From the NCBI GenBank assembly GCA_905221605.1, contig CAJNDS010002102.1, forward strand, positions 1,169,147-1,233,146: a DNA stretch of 64,000 nt, given 5' to 3'. Each line of letters starts with the position of its first letter. Within the stretch, counting starts at the first letter, position 1. The position numbers were made by a program, and so were the translations under genes. Source of the stretch: Symbiodinium natans (Eukaryota; Sar; Dinophyceae; Suessiales; Symbiodiniaceae). Under the pieces are notes generated by a model. It had not been told where the DNA came from. It worked only from the letters and a program-made list of their open reading frames with translations, and did not search any database. This document shows, in pieces, positions 10,228 through 23,195 of this stretch.

Positions 10228-12770
10228 TCAACGGCGAGCCTCCTCAAGCTGCTTGCGGAGGCGATCCACCTCGTCCTAGCCCAACGCTGCAAGTTCATGT
10301 GACAAAGATCGAACTTGCATCACGAAATTGGTTGAGTTGTTGTGCCTCGGGTGTTACTTATATCTCCACGTTATGGTGTCCTTTGGCTCTCGATTTGGGG
10401 GCTTTCGGTATGGCCACGCGACTAGTGGCTCTCTGGCTAGTGTGGCCTTAGTTCCTTAGATGCTTGATGAAGGGTCCTGGTCTTCGGCGAGCGCCGCTTC
10501 CTGCTGCTTGGCCCAGCCGCTCAGGGACTCCTGGACATCCACTCCGGCTTGCTCGTACCTTGCAACTCAGCGCTTTGCTGCATGATCCCGGAGGCATGAG
10601 GTCAGGATGTCCTGCCCCCCCCCCTCCCTCCCTAACAGCCCCAACACTCGGGACCATTCATTCTTTCTTGGGCCATGGGGTCAGGCCCTATTTGCTCCGT
10701 CCAACCACGTCAAATGTTTGGATCCAGGGCGCTCTTTGTTCCACTCGTCGAAGGCCTTCTCGGCCTCCTTCACGGTCTCGAAGACGCCCAGGAGGTACTT
10801 GTTGCCGAAGGAGTCGATCGCCTCGGACTTGTAGAGCTTCTCGGCGGTGCCCCAGTTGTGCTTGAACCTGGCGTTCAGGATGCGGGAGTTGCTTTTAACA
10901 TTTCACCTTCTCTGAGAATTGAAAAGATGGCCAGTTGCTAAGGCTCCCGCTCACCCTCGAGGACGGCAGGGATCTTGGCCAAGTCGGCGAGCATCTCCTC
11001 ATCCAGGGGCGGCATCGGCGTGTCGGAGTACTTGGGCATGACCTTGAAGATCTCCTTGACGATGTCCGCCTGGCAAAAAGCACAACAACGACACAGCTAC
11101 AACGCTCAGCTCCATGCCCACCGCGCGCGCTCCCAGCCTTCGTCTTGCCGGCCACCTTCTTCTGGGAGCGGAAGAAGGCCTTCAGGTCCTCCACCTTCTT
11201 CTCGTTGGCCTCCCGGGCCTCGTAGTACGGCCCGATGAGATCTGTGGCCGTCTTCAGGAACTCCTCCGGCGCAGTCCTGGTGTTGAACTCCTTGACCTCC
11301 GCCTCGGAATGGTTCGCCTTGTAGTCCTCGATCTCCTGTGCCACACCCATGCAGTAGTCGACGCGACTCATGTCATGTTATGTCACTTTGGCACTCTCCG
11401 CATTATGCAAACTGCAGCGCGAAATTTGAGAGCGGGTAGTTTGAGCAAACCTGAACACTACAGTCACGAGCCCAGAAACTATAACCAACGCCTACACTGT
11501 CTACACGCACATGTGCACAGCTGGCGGAAGCAAGCGGGCTCCTGCGCCAGCGCCAAAGCCTTCTGGGCGAGGCGCTCGTGCAAGACCCGGGGGAACCTCA
11601 CCTTGAAGTCGTCGGAGGGCGGGTTCTCCTTCAGCATCTTGTCGATCTCACCCTTCAGCTCTTTCGGGGCGCTGCTGGCGCTGTTGGCCTTGGAGATGAA
11701 GTCGTGGACCTTCTGCGCAGTGTCCTTGGAGAACTTGTAGGCGTCCTCAAAGGGGGCGCTGTCGGAGACCTCCTTGTCCTCGGCCTCGGCCACGCGCGCC
11801 TTCATGGACGCGTACATCCAGCGGCGGTCGGCGTCGCGGTCGATCTCCACGACGCGTCGCTTCAGGCCGAAGTCGTAGGAGACCAGGGCCGCCTTGTTCT
11901 TCAGAGCATCGTAGTCAGGAGTCCGCTGCTCCGCGTCCTGCGCTCAGGGTCGGTGTCCAAGGACGTGGGGAGGCTTCTGGGCTTCTGCATAGCACACCTA
12001 CCGGCAGCGCGTCACCTACAGGACAAAGTGCAGCCTGAGCGCTTCTGCTCCCGCAGGCACTAGCTGGGTACTAGTTACGTGGGCAACATGGGAAGCTCCC
12101 TTATGTCCTTCTTGTAGTCATCCTTTTCCTCGGTGCTCAGAGAAAACACAAATTACTTGGACAGCACTACAGACGTCTGAAAATGCTGGAAAAAGCTGGA
12201 AACATTCCACTAAGGAACTTCCTCTGCAGCTACTGCGTCAACCTTTACAGGCAGCCCAGCGTCGTTGTCGAAGAACTTCTTGAGGACCTTGGCGAAGGAC
12301 TGGATCTTCTCCTCTGGCAGGTCCTGGCTGAAGGTGTCGCTCTTGCGGAACTTCTTGTCGAACTCGTTCTGCGCCTGCTTCAGGATCAAAGCTTGCTCAT
12401 CCTTGCTCAGGGAATCCTTCCAGGCGTAGAAGTCATCCTTGAAGCCTCGCATGGCCGTTCGGCTCTGCCGCGAAGACGCCGGCGCAGTGCCAGTCAGGAA
12501 GGAGGTCCTCATGTCTTGCGACTCGAAACATGATGCCGTGCTCGACTGCGCAGGACTACATTTCCGCTAGGGCCGCTAGGGTCGCTACTCTCTGCACCAT
12601 GTTCCGACTTGAGATGTGCAGGATGGGTAACCTCACCTGCTTACAGTAGTTGAAGCGCATGTGAAACGCCCCATTGCGTGCCAAAGGCTCTGCTGGGATC
12701 CCAGGAGCGAGACCAGAAGCCAGGACGACGCAGCGAGCAGCAAAGACGGCAAAATCCGAGACTGCGTCAT
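10228..12770 (-). CDS. array copy 2 of the nine-exon gene
   Basis: Exons: 12694-12770, 12261-12507, 12108-12128, 11536-11937, 11138-11335, 10951-11069, 10733-10867, 10477-10558, 10228-10275; 442 aa. The half from exon 9's neighbour to exon 5 (about 10470-11340) is nearly identical to copy 1, introns included, which points to recent duplication or conversion. Introns 2 and 3, in contrast, belong to the type shared with copies 3 and 4: the 21-nt exon 3 reads GAAAAGGATGACTACAAGAAG and is followed by a GA donor. The last intron ends in TAG rather than CAG. Leader reads MTQSRILPSLLLAASSWLLV. Same unknown product as copy 1. Confidence 0.85.
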
Positions 12771-13275
12771 CCCTGACCTCCGCCACAGAAACGAAGGGCT
12801 TCTTGCATACATGCATATAATCTGCCTGAATGGATTGTGCATCAGGCGACTAACCCTCCTTCCAAGCCAGGGCCGCACATGTGGCACATTTTTTTGCAAA
12901 CAGGTTGAACATTGCATTGGGGCGAGACTTTGCTAGGGACCCTTGAGGGGCCCCAAATCCCCCCATCGCAGTGCACCCATCAAGGCCGCAACCAGGGCCC
13001 TGCACACCTATAGGGATGCTTATATGGGGTGCACGACTCCCGTGGTGCTCCGCGGGTTTCATTGACGCAAGCCCAGCCATTCAGCCTGCTCCGTCGACAG
13101 CTTCGGGCTGCTCAATCTATATGGGGTGTAGGGTTTTGTTTAGGGCTTAGGGCCCTAAATCTAACGCTTGGACAGCCCATTCTTAGATTCTGGGCAGATA
13201 CCAGTACAAGCTTCCATTTCCTTCGGCCAAGCGGCTGATGGGCCTTGCGATTTATCAGGCGAGGTCCTGTTGGCA

Positions 13276-13296
13276 CTTGGGCCGAGATGCCTGCAA
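13276..13296 (-). other. spliced-leader-like remnant upstream of copy 2
   Basis: Same sequence as at 9471 (CTTGGGCCGAGATGCCTGC on the plus strand), about 505 bp upstream of the ATG of copy 2. Confidence 0.4.
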
Positions 13297-13811
13297 AAGT
13301 CCATCTGGCAAAAGCCTTCGTGCCCTGCCCGGCCATAGACCTCCTTTTGCAGAGGCCAAAAGCCGCAACCGAACAAGTCTGCAGCCGCATGTGTTTAAGA
13401 AGACGCCGGAAAGCCGAAATTACATAACCTCGGGCCCCCGGAGTGGCCCAAGAACCTGCAGGAGGACGGAAACGCCTACTATGACGTGTGACACTGGTGC
13501 AGTGCAGTACATGTGCTGTTCACATGTGAGTCGAGGGCCGATGCTGACCACGTCATCATCGGATTGCGTACAACTGAGTGCCTTCGACTAGACTAGACAG
13601 GACCATACTGTGGGCCCTTTGCGAGCCAAACTCCTAAACCAGGATGTCAGCCTTCCGACCTCCTCCCCCGTGCCGATACGATCCCTGAAACCACGGCCTG
13701 TGGCGACATGTACCAACAAAATGAACCGTGATTCCTGACACAAGCGTGCTGCAGAGTCGAGCAGAATGCCGGCTTTTTCCAGCCATTGCCAAGTCTTGCA
13801 AGCAAAAAACT

Positions 13812-13823
13812 GCGCTCGAGCGC
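13812..13823. promoter_or_regulatory. 3'-flank palindromic element, copy 3
   Basis: Perfect GCGCTCGAGCGC followed by ATGCATGAAGAACTCATGAG, identical to the element of copy 2; about 250 bp past the stop of copy 3. Confidence 0.6.
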
Positions 13824-14068
13824 ATGCATGAAGAACTCATGAGGCATCCATTGCATCATTGCAATATAGTATAGCTGATGCCTCAAGTGCTAGTACGTGC
13901 GACGGCCTTGTTGCGTCCATCTTCGACAGAGCAAACTATATGTTTCAAAGCGGCTGTTAGGTGATTTGGCTATGAGGGTCTCTGAAATTATTTCTTATGT
14001 TAGTAGTTTAAGACTCCAGCATCTCGCGGGCCGCTGACCCACGCCGCCACATGGGCCAACTTCCCGCC

Positions 14069-17000
14069 TCAACGGCGAGCCTCCTCGAGCTGCTTGCGGA
14101 GGCGATCCACCTCGTCCTAGCCCAAACGCTGCAAGTTCATGTGACAAAGATCGAACTTGCATCACGAAGATGGTTGAGTTGTTGTGACTTCCTCGGGCGT
14201 TATCTATATCTCCACGTTATGGTGTCCTTTGGCTCTGGATTTGGGGGCTTTCGGCCACGTGAACGACTTGTGGCTCTCTGGCAATTGTGAGGCCTTAGTT
14301 CCTTAGATACTCGATGAAGGGTCCTGGTCTTCGGCGAGAGCCGCCTCCTGCTGCTTGGCCCAGCCGCTCAGGGACTCCTGGACATCCACTCCGGCTTGCT
14401 CGTACCTTGCAACTCAGCGCTTTGCTGCATGATCCCGGAGGCATGAGGTCAGGATGTCCTGCACCCCCCCAACCCCCCCTAGCCCAAACACGCTCCAAAA
14501 ATTGGGGCCTTCTGTGCCTTCTTGGGCAATGGGGTCAGGCCCCATTTGCTCCGTCCAAACACATCAAACGCTCGGATCCAGGGCGCTCTTTGTTCCACTC
14601 GTCGAAGGCCTTCTCGGCCTCCTTCACGGTCTCGAAGACGCCCAGGAGATACTTGTTGCCGAAGGAGTCGATCGCCTCGGACTTGTAGAGCTTCTCGGCG
14701 GTGCCCCAGTTGTGCTTGAACCTGGCATTCAAGATGCGGGAGTTGCTTTTAACATTTCACCTTCATCGAGAATTGCAAAGATGGCCAGTTGCTAAGGCTC
14801 CCGCTCACCCTCGAGGACGGCAGGGATCTTGGCCAAGTCGGCGAGCATCTCCTCATCCAGGGGCGGCATCGGCGTGTCGGAGTACTTGGGCATGACCTTG
14901 AAGATCTCCTTGACGATGTCCGCCTGGCAAACAACACAACAACGACACAGCTACAACGCTCAGCTCCATGCCCACCGCGCGCGCTCCCAGCCTTCGTCTT
15001 GCCGGCTACTTTCTTCTGGGAGCGGAAGAAGGCTTTCAGGTCCTCCACCTTCTTCTCGTTGGCCTCCCGGGCCTCGTAGTACGGCCCGATGAGATCGGTC
15101 GCCGTCTTCAGGAACTCCTCCGGCGCAGTCCTCGTGTTGAACTCCTTGACCTCCGCCTCGGAATGGTTGGCCTTGTAGTCCTCGATCTCCTGTGCCGTCG
15201 TCAACGCGACTCATGTCATGTCATGTCACTTTGGCACCGCATTATGCAAACTGCAGTGCGAAATTTGACCGCGGGTACTTTGCGCAAACCGGAACAGTAT
15301 AGTCACGAGCCCAGAAACCCAGAAACTATGACCAACGTCTACACGCAGACATCGCCCCAGCACCGAAACCAAGCGGGCTCCTGCGCCAGCGCCAAAGCCT
15401 TCTGGGCGAGGCGCTCGTGCAAGACCCGGGGGAACCTCACCTTGAAGTCGTCGGAGGGCGGGTTCTCCTTCAGCATCTTGTCGATCTCACCCTTCAGCTC
15501 TTTCGGGGCGCTGCTGGCGCTGTTGGCCTTGGAGATGAAGTCGTGGACCTTCTCCGCGGTGTCCTTGGAGAACTTGTAGGCGTCCTCAAAGGGGGCGCTG
15601 TCGGAGACCTCCTTGTCCTCGGCCTCGGCCACGCGCGCCTTCATGGACGCGTACATCCAGCGGCGGTCGGCGTCGCGGTCGATCTCCACGACGCGTCGCT
15701 TCAGGCCGAAGTCGTAGGAGACCAGGGCCGCCTTGTTCTTCAGAGCATCGTAGTCGGGAGTCCGCTGCTCCGCGTCCTGCGCTCAGGGTCGGTGTCCAAT
15801 GACTCGTGGAGGCTTCTGAGCGGCTTCCAGCATGCGGAGGGCTCTTCTGCATACTGTAGCACACATTCCAGTAACATGTCCCGGTTCAAGGCAGCTTCTC
15901 AGCCGCTGCGTTGTGGGGTTTCGCAATCAGGCCAGACATGCTAAAACCACAAAAACTAAACTTAAAAAGGCAAAACCCAAACATACAAATGTTGCAGGAC
16001 TCTTGGGAGAACAGGAACACCGACAACCAAAGCAAACAACTAACAAACCCAGAACACCAATTCCAAAAACACCAAAAAACAATACCAAAAGACCAAAATA
16101 ACCAACAACAACAATTTTCCGGGACTCTGTGAAAGCCGTGGAAATAGGCTTACAAAGTCCCAGAAAATTGGTGTTATTCGTTGTTTTGGTTTGTTGGGTA
16201 TTGTTTTTGGGTTTTTTGGCAATTGGTTTTTGGTCTGATTGTTTTGGTTTCGGTGTCCTAGTTTTCCCACAAGTCCTGCGTTTAGGCTCTTGTTGTTTTG
16301 TATTGTTTTTGGGTATGGGTTTTTATTCATTAGCTTCTATAAGCCTTGTACTCACATCCAAGCACATAATTTGGCAGATCTTTTGCCTTTGTAGAACTCC
16401 ACCTGTGCACACCATGGGAAGCCATGCAGCCAAACAGGAAATCCAAGACAGCACTCTCACGTTTGATGACGCAGTACACGTGTCGGGCCAACAACTAAAG
16501 GGGCCAGAAAGGGCAAACGCAAGAAAAGAAGACAATAAAAAGAAGCAACATGTCAAGAATTAGATGAAGGAAATGTGAAGGAAATGTAACGAGAGAAGAA
16601 AAAATAGAGAACTGTAAAGTGAATCATTAAATGAATATGCGAGAAGACGAAATTCCTGAATCTACAAAGTAATAAAAGAGAAGTTACATAGAATGACCAC
16701 AAGAAAGGAAAAATATTGTGATGAAATTTCTAAACTAACAAAAACGATTTCCTAAAGATGTAGCAACATGAAAGTGTACTAGCAGAAGTTAATTCACAAG
16801 GATCTGGAAGATAGAAAGCTTCTCCAGGCCACATCCGTAAAGTTGGACAAGACAATAAATGAAAAAATATGTCTAAAGAAGGATATACATGATGGAGCTT
16901 CAGAAATTAGAAAACCCCCCAAAACCGACAACAGATTAGGGGCTTTTACGCAAATATACCTTTAACAATACTTCTACAGGATGGAAAGGGCATTTTTCTA

Positions 17001-18425
17001 GATGCAACGCATTAAAGAAATGACAGGGTACAGGACGTCTTTGATAATATAATCTTGTACTCTTCCCCATTAATTTCATTCACGGATGTACAATTTATCT
17101 TCATGTCGTGGGTGTATTGAATGGAGGAAAAGGTCCTAAGGAAAATAATTATATTGCTGGTAAAGGGCCCTGATTCTAATGGTAAATATACACATGAATG
17201 AAACGACCTCATGAATGCACTACATAATGTTATTGTGAGGCGTGCGTTTCACTCACCCACAAAATATTACTATCAACGTGTGCTCTTCATGGACGCACTC
17301 CTGGGCAGTTAAGGTTTCCACGGCTGGACAGGAAATTTAGTACTAACTCCCTCACCTTGTTCAGCCGTCACACCTTGAGACCCTGTTTAACGCCTGGGCT
17401 GGATAACACTAAAAGGCCTAGAGATGGGAACTCTCTTGACAAGGAACCCACCCAAATGCTTCGATCGCGGAAATATCACAACAATTTGCTTCCAGAACAT
17501 GGCCCGACTTTTCGTGCTTACTTAGGCCGAAGGCCCGACTTTTCGTCATTGGTGAAGCACTGATGATTCAAAAGGAAAAGTACGGCTGATATACCTTCTG
17601 TGCTAATCTCTTTAAAATTGCCGATTAGTAGTATGTCTCGGCGCGAGATATGGGATTTGAGGATTCTCATACTGTATTTTCCTTACTTTAAAATGGGCGC
17701 GGGAAATCATTGCACTGAAAAAGCCCTAAAAACACAGCGACTGCCTTCACCCATGTCCCCTAGAATGGTGCTAGATAGGAAAAACGCAGCATGAGTGACC
17801 CACAGCTGCTATGCGAAGCCCTTGTCCTTCTTGTAGTCATCCTTTTCCTCGGTGCTCAGAGAAAACAAATTACTTGGACAGCACTACAGGCGTCTGAAAA
17901 TGCTGGAAAATGCTGGAAACATTCCACTCAGGAACTTCTACCTCTGCAGCTGCTACGTCAACCTTTACAGGCAGCCCTGCGTCGTTGTCGAAGAACTTCT
18001 TAAGGACCTTGGCGAAGGACTGGATCTTCTCCTCTGGCAGGTCCTGGCTGAAGGTGTCGCTCTTGCGGAACTTCTTGTCGAACTCGTTCTGCGCCTGCTT
18101 CAGGATCAGAGCTTGCTCATCCTTGCTCAGGGAATCCTTCCAGGCGTAGAAGTCATCCTTGAAGCCTCGCATGGCCGTTCGGCTCTGCCGCGAAGCCGGC
18201 GCAGTGCCAGTCAGGAAGGAGGTCCTCGTGTCTTTCGTCAGAAAACTGCTCCCACTTAAGATGTGCGACATAGGCAACCTCACCTGCTAAATTAGTTGAA
18301 GCGTCATACGTTCAGTCAACACCGTGATTTGCGTGCCAAAGGCTCTGCTGGGATCCCAGGAGCGAGACCAGAAGCCAGGACGAGGCAGCAAGCAGCAAAG
18401 ACGGCAAAATCCGAGACTGCGTCAT
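14069..18425 (-). CDS. array copy 3 of the nine-exon gene, intron 3 expanded to 2 kb
   Basis: Exons: 18349-18425, 17981-18224, 17827-17847, 15375-15776, 14992-15189, 14805-14923, 14587-14721, 14324-14405, 14069-14116; 441 aa, one Ser fewer in the transit region (GTAPASRQSR). Intron 3 (15777-17826) is 2050 bp, against about 70-180 bp in the other copies, and carries a foldback element and AT-rich DNA (separate entries). All exons stay open and the junctions fit, so the gene could still be spliced. If the long intron is not removed, the copy would lose exons 1-3. Exon 3 is followed by a GA donor. Confidence 0.8.
15993..16279. mobile_element. foldback (inverted-repeat) element in intron 3 of copy 3
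   Basis: Imperfect inverted repeat: left arm about 15993-16137, right arm about 16147-16279, loop about 10 bp. Outer ends pair as GCAGGACT...GGGAGAAC with its complement near 16260-16279; inner ends pair through ATTTTCCGGGACT and its complement near 16157. Arms are rich in CCAAAA/TTTTGG. No transposase is visible, so this would be a non-autonomous foldback or MITE-like insertion. Target duplications were not identified. Confidence 0.6.
16330..17810. other. AT-rich insertion of unknown origin in intron 3 of copy 3
   Basis: From about 16560 to 17240 the base composition becomes A/T-rich, unlike the GC-rich surroundings. The segment 17500-17545 carries two copies of GGCCCGACTTTTCGT. No open frame of convincing length or motif was seen. 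It could be the rest of a transposon, captured organelle DNA or an old repeat. Confidence 0.5.
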
Positions 18426-19469
18426 CCCTGACCTCCGTGAGGGGAAGGGCTTGAGAGTTGATGTTTTCAGCTCCGATGCCGCTGCTGCGAAGTTATTCAG
18501 GGCTCAAAGGGGTTCACTTTGCAGGCTGTAGTGCGGGATGTGTGGGGCCTCGGTTGACAAGCTCTGATTCCCCGTCAGTCCCTTCACAGCATGCTCCAAG
18601 TGGCCTGAATCGACCGGACTATTTCCGGTGCAAGGTCCCCGCTGGTGGGCACTTGGGCCAAAATTCCTGGGGTCCAGGCATTGCCTTTGCTTGTGCAGCC
18701 AACTCGCTGTGAGTAGGAGGACGACATGGTCGGAGTTTTGTGGTTCAGTGAAGTTTAGTGTTGGCAGGAACTTGACAAACCAATCTGGGGAACGCTTCAT
18801 TTTCATGATCCAGCTGGTTGTCAAAAATCATGAACTGCGATGAAGTGTGAGCACTTGCAGTTCGTGAAGAACTGGCGTGGCATCCTTTGCAAAAGCTTGC
18901 AAAGCGCCTGGTTCGGTACATGCAATGCACAGAAACGGAGGAGATGCTCCCTTGGAAAGAGGAGACCCATGTGCTGTTGTCCTGCTGCGCCTGTCTTTCA
19001 AAGACAAGGGCTTCTGATGGCTGGTCTCTCCACGGCGGCCTTGATCTACTCAACTGTCCGATGGTGCATATATCATGACTGCCATGTCCTGAAGGACCTC
19101 CTTTCGCAGCCCCTCAACATCTTGAGCCGTCTACTGTCAGTTTCATTCGAAGAAGCCTATCGGCACCTCAATCGCCCCAAACTAAGCCTAAGCGGCGCTA
19201 TCATGCACATGCTAACATGCTGGTCGAAGTCAGTTCAAACTTGTTTCATTGAGCTTTGTCTTGGCAACGACTGTGAGTGTGGCGCTACCCGGGGGCGGGG
19301 CTGCTCGTTGACGATCCCAAGCTTTCTGCATCTCAACTCGTACATCAAGTGTTGCTGAGTATGTCCCAAGTGCTTGACTAGGCTAAGTCGTCAACAGGTG
19401 CCTAATCTATTCAGCCAGATCCGGTATGGTCGCCGTGGACGAGAACAGCTGTCTGGCTTCTCCTTCACC
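18426..19469. other. spacer between array copies 3 and 4
   Basis: Intergenic. A spliced-leader-like sequence lies at 18652. A degenerate form of the 3'-flank element occurs near 18833-18876 (TCGTGAAGAACTGG flank kept, palindrome lost). No gene is called. Confidence 0.5.
18652..18672 (-). other. spliced-leader-like remnant upstream of copy 3
   Basis: Plus-strand CTTGGGCCAAAATTCCTGGG matches the complement of the spliced leader at about 16 of 21 positions, with GCCAAAAT intact; 227 bp upstream of the ATG. Confidence 0.5.
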
Positions 19470-22099
19470 TCAGCGGCGAGCCTCCTCAAGTTGTTTGCGG
19501 AGGCGGTCCACCTCATCCTCACAGCGAGATCAGAGAAAATGCCAGATAGCTTTGACCGCTGGCTCTTCAACCATCAAGCGATTAGAACCGATTTCGCAAG
19601 TTCCCTGGGCTGGGGTGTAATGATTCCCCTCTGGTCCTGGCTGCACAAGAAACGCGCCTCGCCCAAACGTTGTGTTCTTAAGGCCCGACAACCCCATAGG
19701 GAACAACCCACCGGCGCCTGCCCCAGCCGAAAACAGAACCCTAGCCCAGAAACACCCAAACTCTCGACTCAACATCTCTGAACCATAAGCCCAAACCTCA
19801 CAAGCCTGTATCTGGCTATTGTAGACTCTCGGGCCGAGGCGGTCCATGCGCAGTGCTTACAATTCATCTCGTTCCTGTCCTGGTCTTCGGCGAGCGCCGC
19901 CTCCTGCTGCTTGGCCCAGCCGCTCAGGGACTCCTGGACATCCACTCCGGCTTGCTCGTACCTTGCAACTCAGCGCTTTGCTGCATTATCCCGGAGGCAT
20001 GAGGTCAGGATGTCCCGCCCCCCCCCCTCCAGCGACACTCGGGGCCTTTTATTCCTTCTTAGGCCATGGGGTCAGGCCCTATTTGCTCCGTCCAACCACG
20101 TCAAATGTTTGGATCCAGGGCGCTCTTTGTTCCACTCGTCGAAGGCCTTCTCGGCCTCCTTCACGGTCTCAAAGACGCCCAGGAGGTACTTGTTGCCGAA
20201 GGAGTCGATCGCCTCGGACTTGTAGAGCTTCTCGGCGGTGCCCCAGTTGTGCTTGAACCTGGCATTCAAGATGCGGGAGTTGCTTTTAACATTTCACCTT
20301 CATCGAGAATTGAAAAGATGGCCAGTTGCTAAGGCTCCCGCTCACCCTCGAGGACGGCAGGGATCTTGGCCAAGTCGGCGAGCATCTCCTCGTCCAAAGG
20401 CGGCATCGGCGTGTCGGAGTACTTGGGCATGACCTTGAAGATCTCCTTGACGATGTCCGCCTGGCAAAAAGCACAAAATCCGACACAGCTACAACACCCA
20501 GCTCTATGCCCACCGCGCACGCTCCCAGCCTTCGTCTTGCCGGCCACCTTCTTCTGGGAGCGGAAGAAGGCCTTCAGGTCCTCCACCTTCTTCTCGTTGG
20601 CCTCCCGGGCCTCGTAGTACGGCCCGATGAGGTCGGTCGCCGTCTTCAGGAACTCCTCCGGCGCAGTCCTGGTGTTGAACTCCTTGACCTCCGCCTCGGA
20701 ATGGTTCGCCTTGTAGTCCTCGATCTCCTGTGCCACACCCATGCAGTCGTCTACGCGACTCATGTCATGTCATGTCACTTTGGCACTCTCCGCAATATGC
20801 GAACTGCAGTGCGAAATCTGAGAGCGGGTAGTTTGTGAGCAAACCTGAACACTATAGTCACGAGCCCAGAAACTATAACCAACGTCGACACTGTCTACAC
20901 GCACATGTGCACATCTGGCGGAAGCAAGCGGGCTCCTGCGCCAGCGCCAAAGCCTTCTGGGCGAGGCGCTCGTGCAAGACCCGGGGGAACCTCACCTTGA
21001 AGTCGTCGGAGGGCGGGTTCTCCTTCAGCATCTTGTCGATCTCACCCTTCAGCTCTTTCGGGGCGCTGCTGGCGCTGTTGGCCTTGGAGATGAAGTCGTG
21101 GACCTTCTCCGCAGTGTCCTTGGAGAACTTGTAGGCGTCCTCAAAGGGGGCGCTGTCGGAGACCTCCTTGTCCTCGGCCTCGGCCACGCGCGCCTTCATG
21201 GACGCGTACATCCAGCGGCGGTCGGCGTCGCGGTCGATCTCCACGACGCGTCGCTTCAGGCCGAAGTCGTAGGAGACCAGGGCCGCCTTGTTCTTCAGAG
21301 CATCGTAGTCAGGAGTCCGCTGCTCCGCATCCTGCGCTCAGGGTCGGTGTCCAAGGACGTGGGGAGGCTTCTGGGCTTCTGCATAGCACACCTACCGGCA
21401 GCGCGTCACCTACAGGACAAAGTGCAGCCTGAGCGCTTCTGCTCCCGCAGGCACTAGCTGGGTACTAGTTACGTGGGCAACATGGGAAGCTCCCTAGTGT
21501 CCTTCTTGTAGTCATCCTTTTCCTCGGTGCTCAGGGAAAACAAATTTCGTGGACAGCATCTCAAACTGCAGACGTCTGAAAAAGCGATGCAAACATTTCA
21601 CTGTGGAACTTCTACCTCTGCAGCTACTACGTCAACCTTTACAGGCAGCCCGGCGTCGTTGTCGAAGAACTTCTTAAGGACCTTGGCGAAGGACTGGATC
21701 TTCTCCTCTGGCAGGTCCTGGCTGAAGGTGTCGCTCTTGCGGAACTTCTTGTCGAACTCGTTCTGCGCCTGCTTCAGGATCAAAGCTTGCTCATCCTTGC
21801 TCAGGGAATCCTTCCAGGCGTAGAAGTCATCCTTGAAGCCTCGCATGGCCGTTCGGCTCTGCCGCGAAGCCGGCGCAGTGCCAGTCAGGAAGGAGGTCCT
21901 CGTGTCTTTCGTCAGAAAACTGCTCCCACTTAAGATGTGCGGCATAGGCAACCTCACCTGTTAAATCAATTGAAGCGTCATATGTTCAGTCAACACCGTG
22001 ATTTGCATGCCAAAGGCTCTGCTGAGATCCCAGGAGCGAGACCAGAAGCCAGGACGAGGCAGCAAGCAGCAAAGACGGCAACATCCGAGACTGCGTCAT
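19470..22099 (-). CDS. array copy 4 of the nine-exon gene
   Basis: Exons: 22023-22099, 21655-21898, 21502-21522, 20930-21331, 20530-20727, 20342-20460, 20124-20258, 19880-19961, 19470-19517; 441 aa with the same one-residue deletion in the transit region as copy 3. The leader begins MTQSRMLPSLLLAASS. Intron 3 is nearly identical to that of copy 2 (21332-21501 against 11938-12107), so copies 2 and 4 share this segment although copy 3 lies between them. Intron 5 is 69 bp and open in frame, so its retention would add residues rather than stop translation. Confidence 0.85.
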
Positions 22100-22424
22100 C
22101 CCTGACCGAGTCGGAAGGGCTTGAGACTTCAGGGGTGCATGGTCTGTCTCATCTGCCAGATTCAGGAGGTTTTCATCAGTCAGGGAGTGTGGGGAGTATG
22201 GTGGAGAGACCATGCGCTTTGCGTAGCCCAACAGAATTTTGAAGCTTTGAGGTGTCTTGGGTTTCCTGGGTTGGGCTATGATACCGAATTATACCCTATA
22301 GCCCTTTATAGGGTTGATTATGGGGATTCTAGGGCCTACTAGCCCATGCAGGTCTGTAGATTTGGCCAGGAGGCTAGGCCGAGTTGAGCTGGACGATGTC
22401 AAGGGGGCAACGTCCTATGGGGCA

Positions 22425-22445
22425 CTTGGGCCAAAATTCTGCAAG
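22425..22445 (-). other. spliced-leader-like remnant upstream of copy 4
   Basis: Plus-strand CTTGGGCCAAAATTCTGC; 12 of the first 13 positions fit the complement of the spliced leader. It is 326 bp upstream of the ATG. Confidence 0.45.
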
Positions 22446-22718
22446 CACCGTTGCTCCTGCCGGTTGGCGACAGACAGGCCACAGCCCAAAAGCTTCGAGG
22501 ACTTGCTCAGGGAAGAAATGTACACCAGCAATCACCAGTAGTTAAAGAATGCAGTTGCGGCAGCCGGTAGAGGCGCCGACCGATCTTGACCGTGGAATCA
22601 AACTAACCATGGCAACTACCAGCACCAAATAGGCAGATCACCCCAAGACAAACCCCATGACTCGACAGACCTGTTTCTGCGCGAGGCGGCTGCAGGTCAA
22701 AAACAAAAACTGACATAG

Positions 22719-22730
22719 GCGCTCGAGCGC
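22719..22730. promoter_or_regulatory. 3'-flank palindromic element, copy 5
   Basis: Perfect GCGCTCGAGCGC followed by ATGCGTTGGTGAAGAACTGG; about 465 bp past the stop of copy 5. Confidence 0.6.
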
Positions 22731-23195
22731 ATGCGTTGGTGAAGAACTGGCATGTTCACACGTGCATTACTTGCGCATTGCAAGATACTGCAAGAGCTGT
22801 GGGTATGTTCTCTGCACAATCCGGCGCACAGTTGTAGGCATGGCGTCCTGTTGCTTCCTTCGCAGAGGCGTCTCCAAAGCAGCCGCAATCGGACTTCCAG
22901 GCTGGGCCAGAGAAACACTTGTTGAAACAAAGCAGTTTATAGTCATCATGCAGCCATAGGCTTAGGGAAGTGCTGTGGAAGTTCTCTTGATTAGGACTGC
23001 TTTGGCAATCGAGATGCCGGCAGCATCATCCGCACTGCCCTGCTACTCCGAGCACGTGCGCGGCTCAGCATGGGTCCTGGCTGCTGCTCTCGTTGTTAAC
23101 CTGCAAGTCTTGTCTTCAACATCAACACAGACACGTGGCTATCGACGATGACAATCAAGACCTCTTGGACCAGGTTTAGAATATGTAGCCCGGCC

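Larger units (their letters stand above)
12771..14068. other. spacer between array copies 2 and 3
   Basis: Intergenic; shares blocks with the previous spacer (near 13220-13310 and 13620-13900). Contains a spliced-leader-like sequence and the palindromic element, listed separately. The last 70 bp before copy 3 match the equivalent part of copy 2. Confidence 0.6.
22100..23195. other. spacer between array copies 4 and 5
   Basis: Intergenic, with a spliced-leader-like sequence at 22425, the palindromic element at 22719 and a T/A-GGG-rich patch near 22275-22330. No gene recognised. Confidence 0.55.

Noticed and set aside
18833..18876. Full palindromic element for copy 4
   Set aside because: Only the GTGAAGAACTGG flank is recognisable; the palindrome itself is lost, so it is described as degenerate within the spacer rather than as a site.
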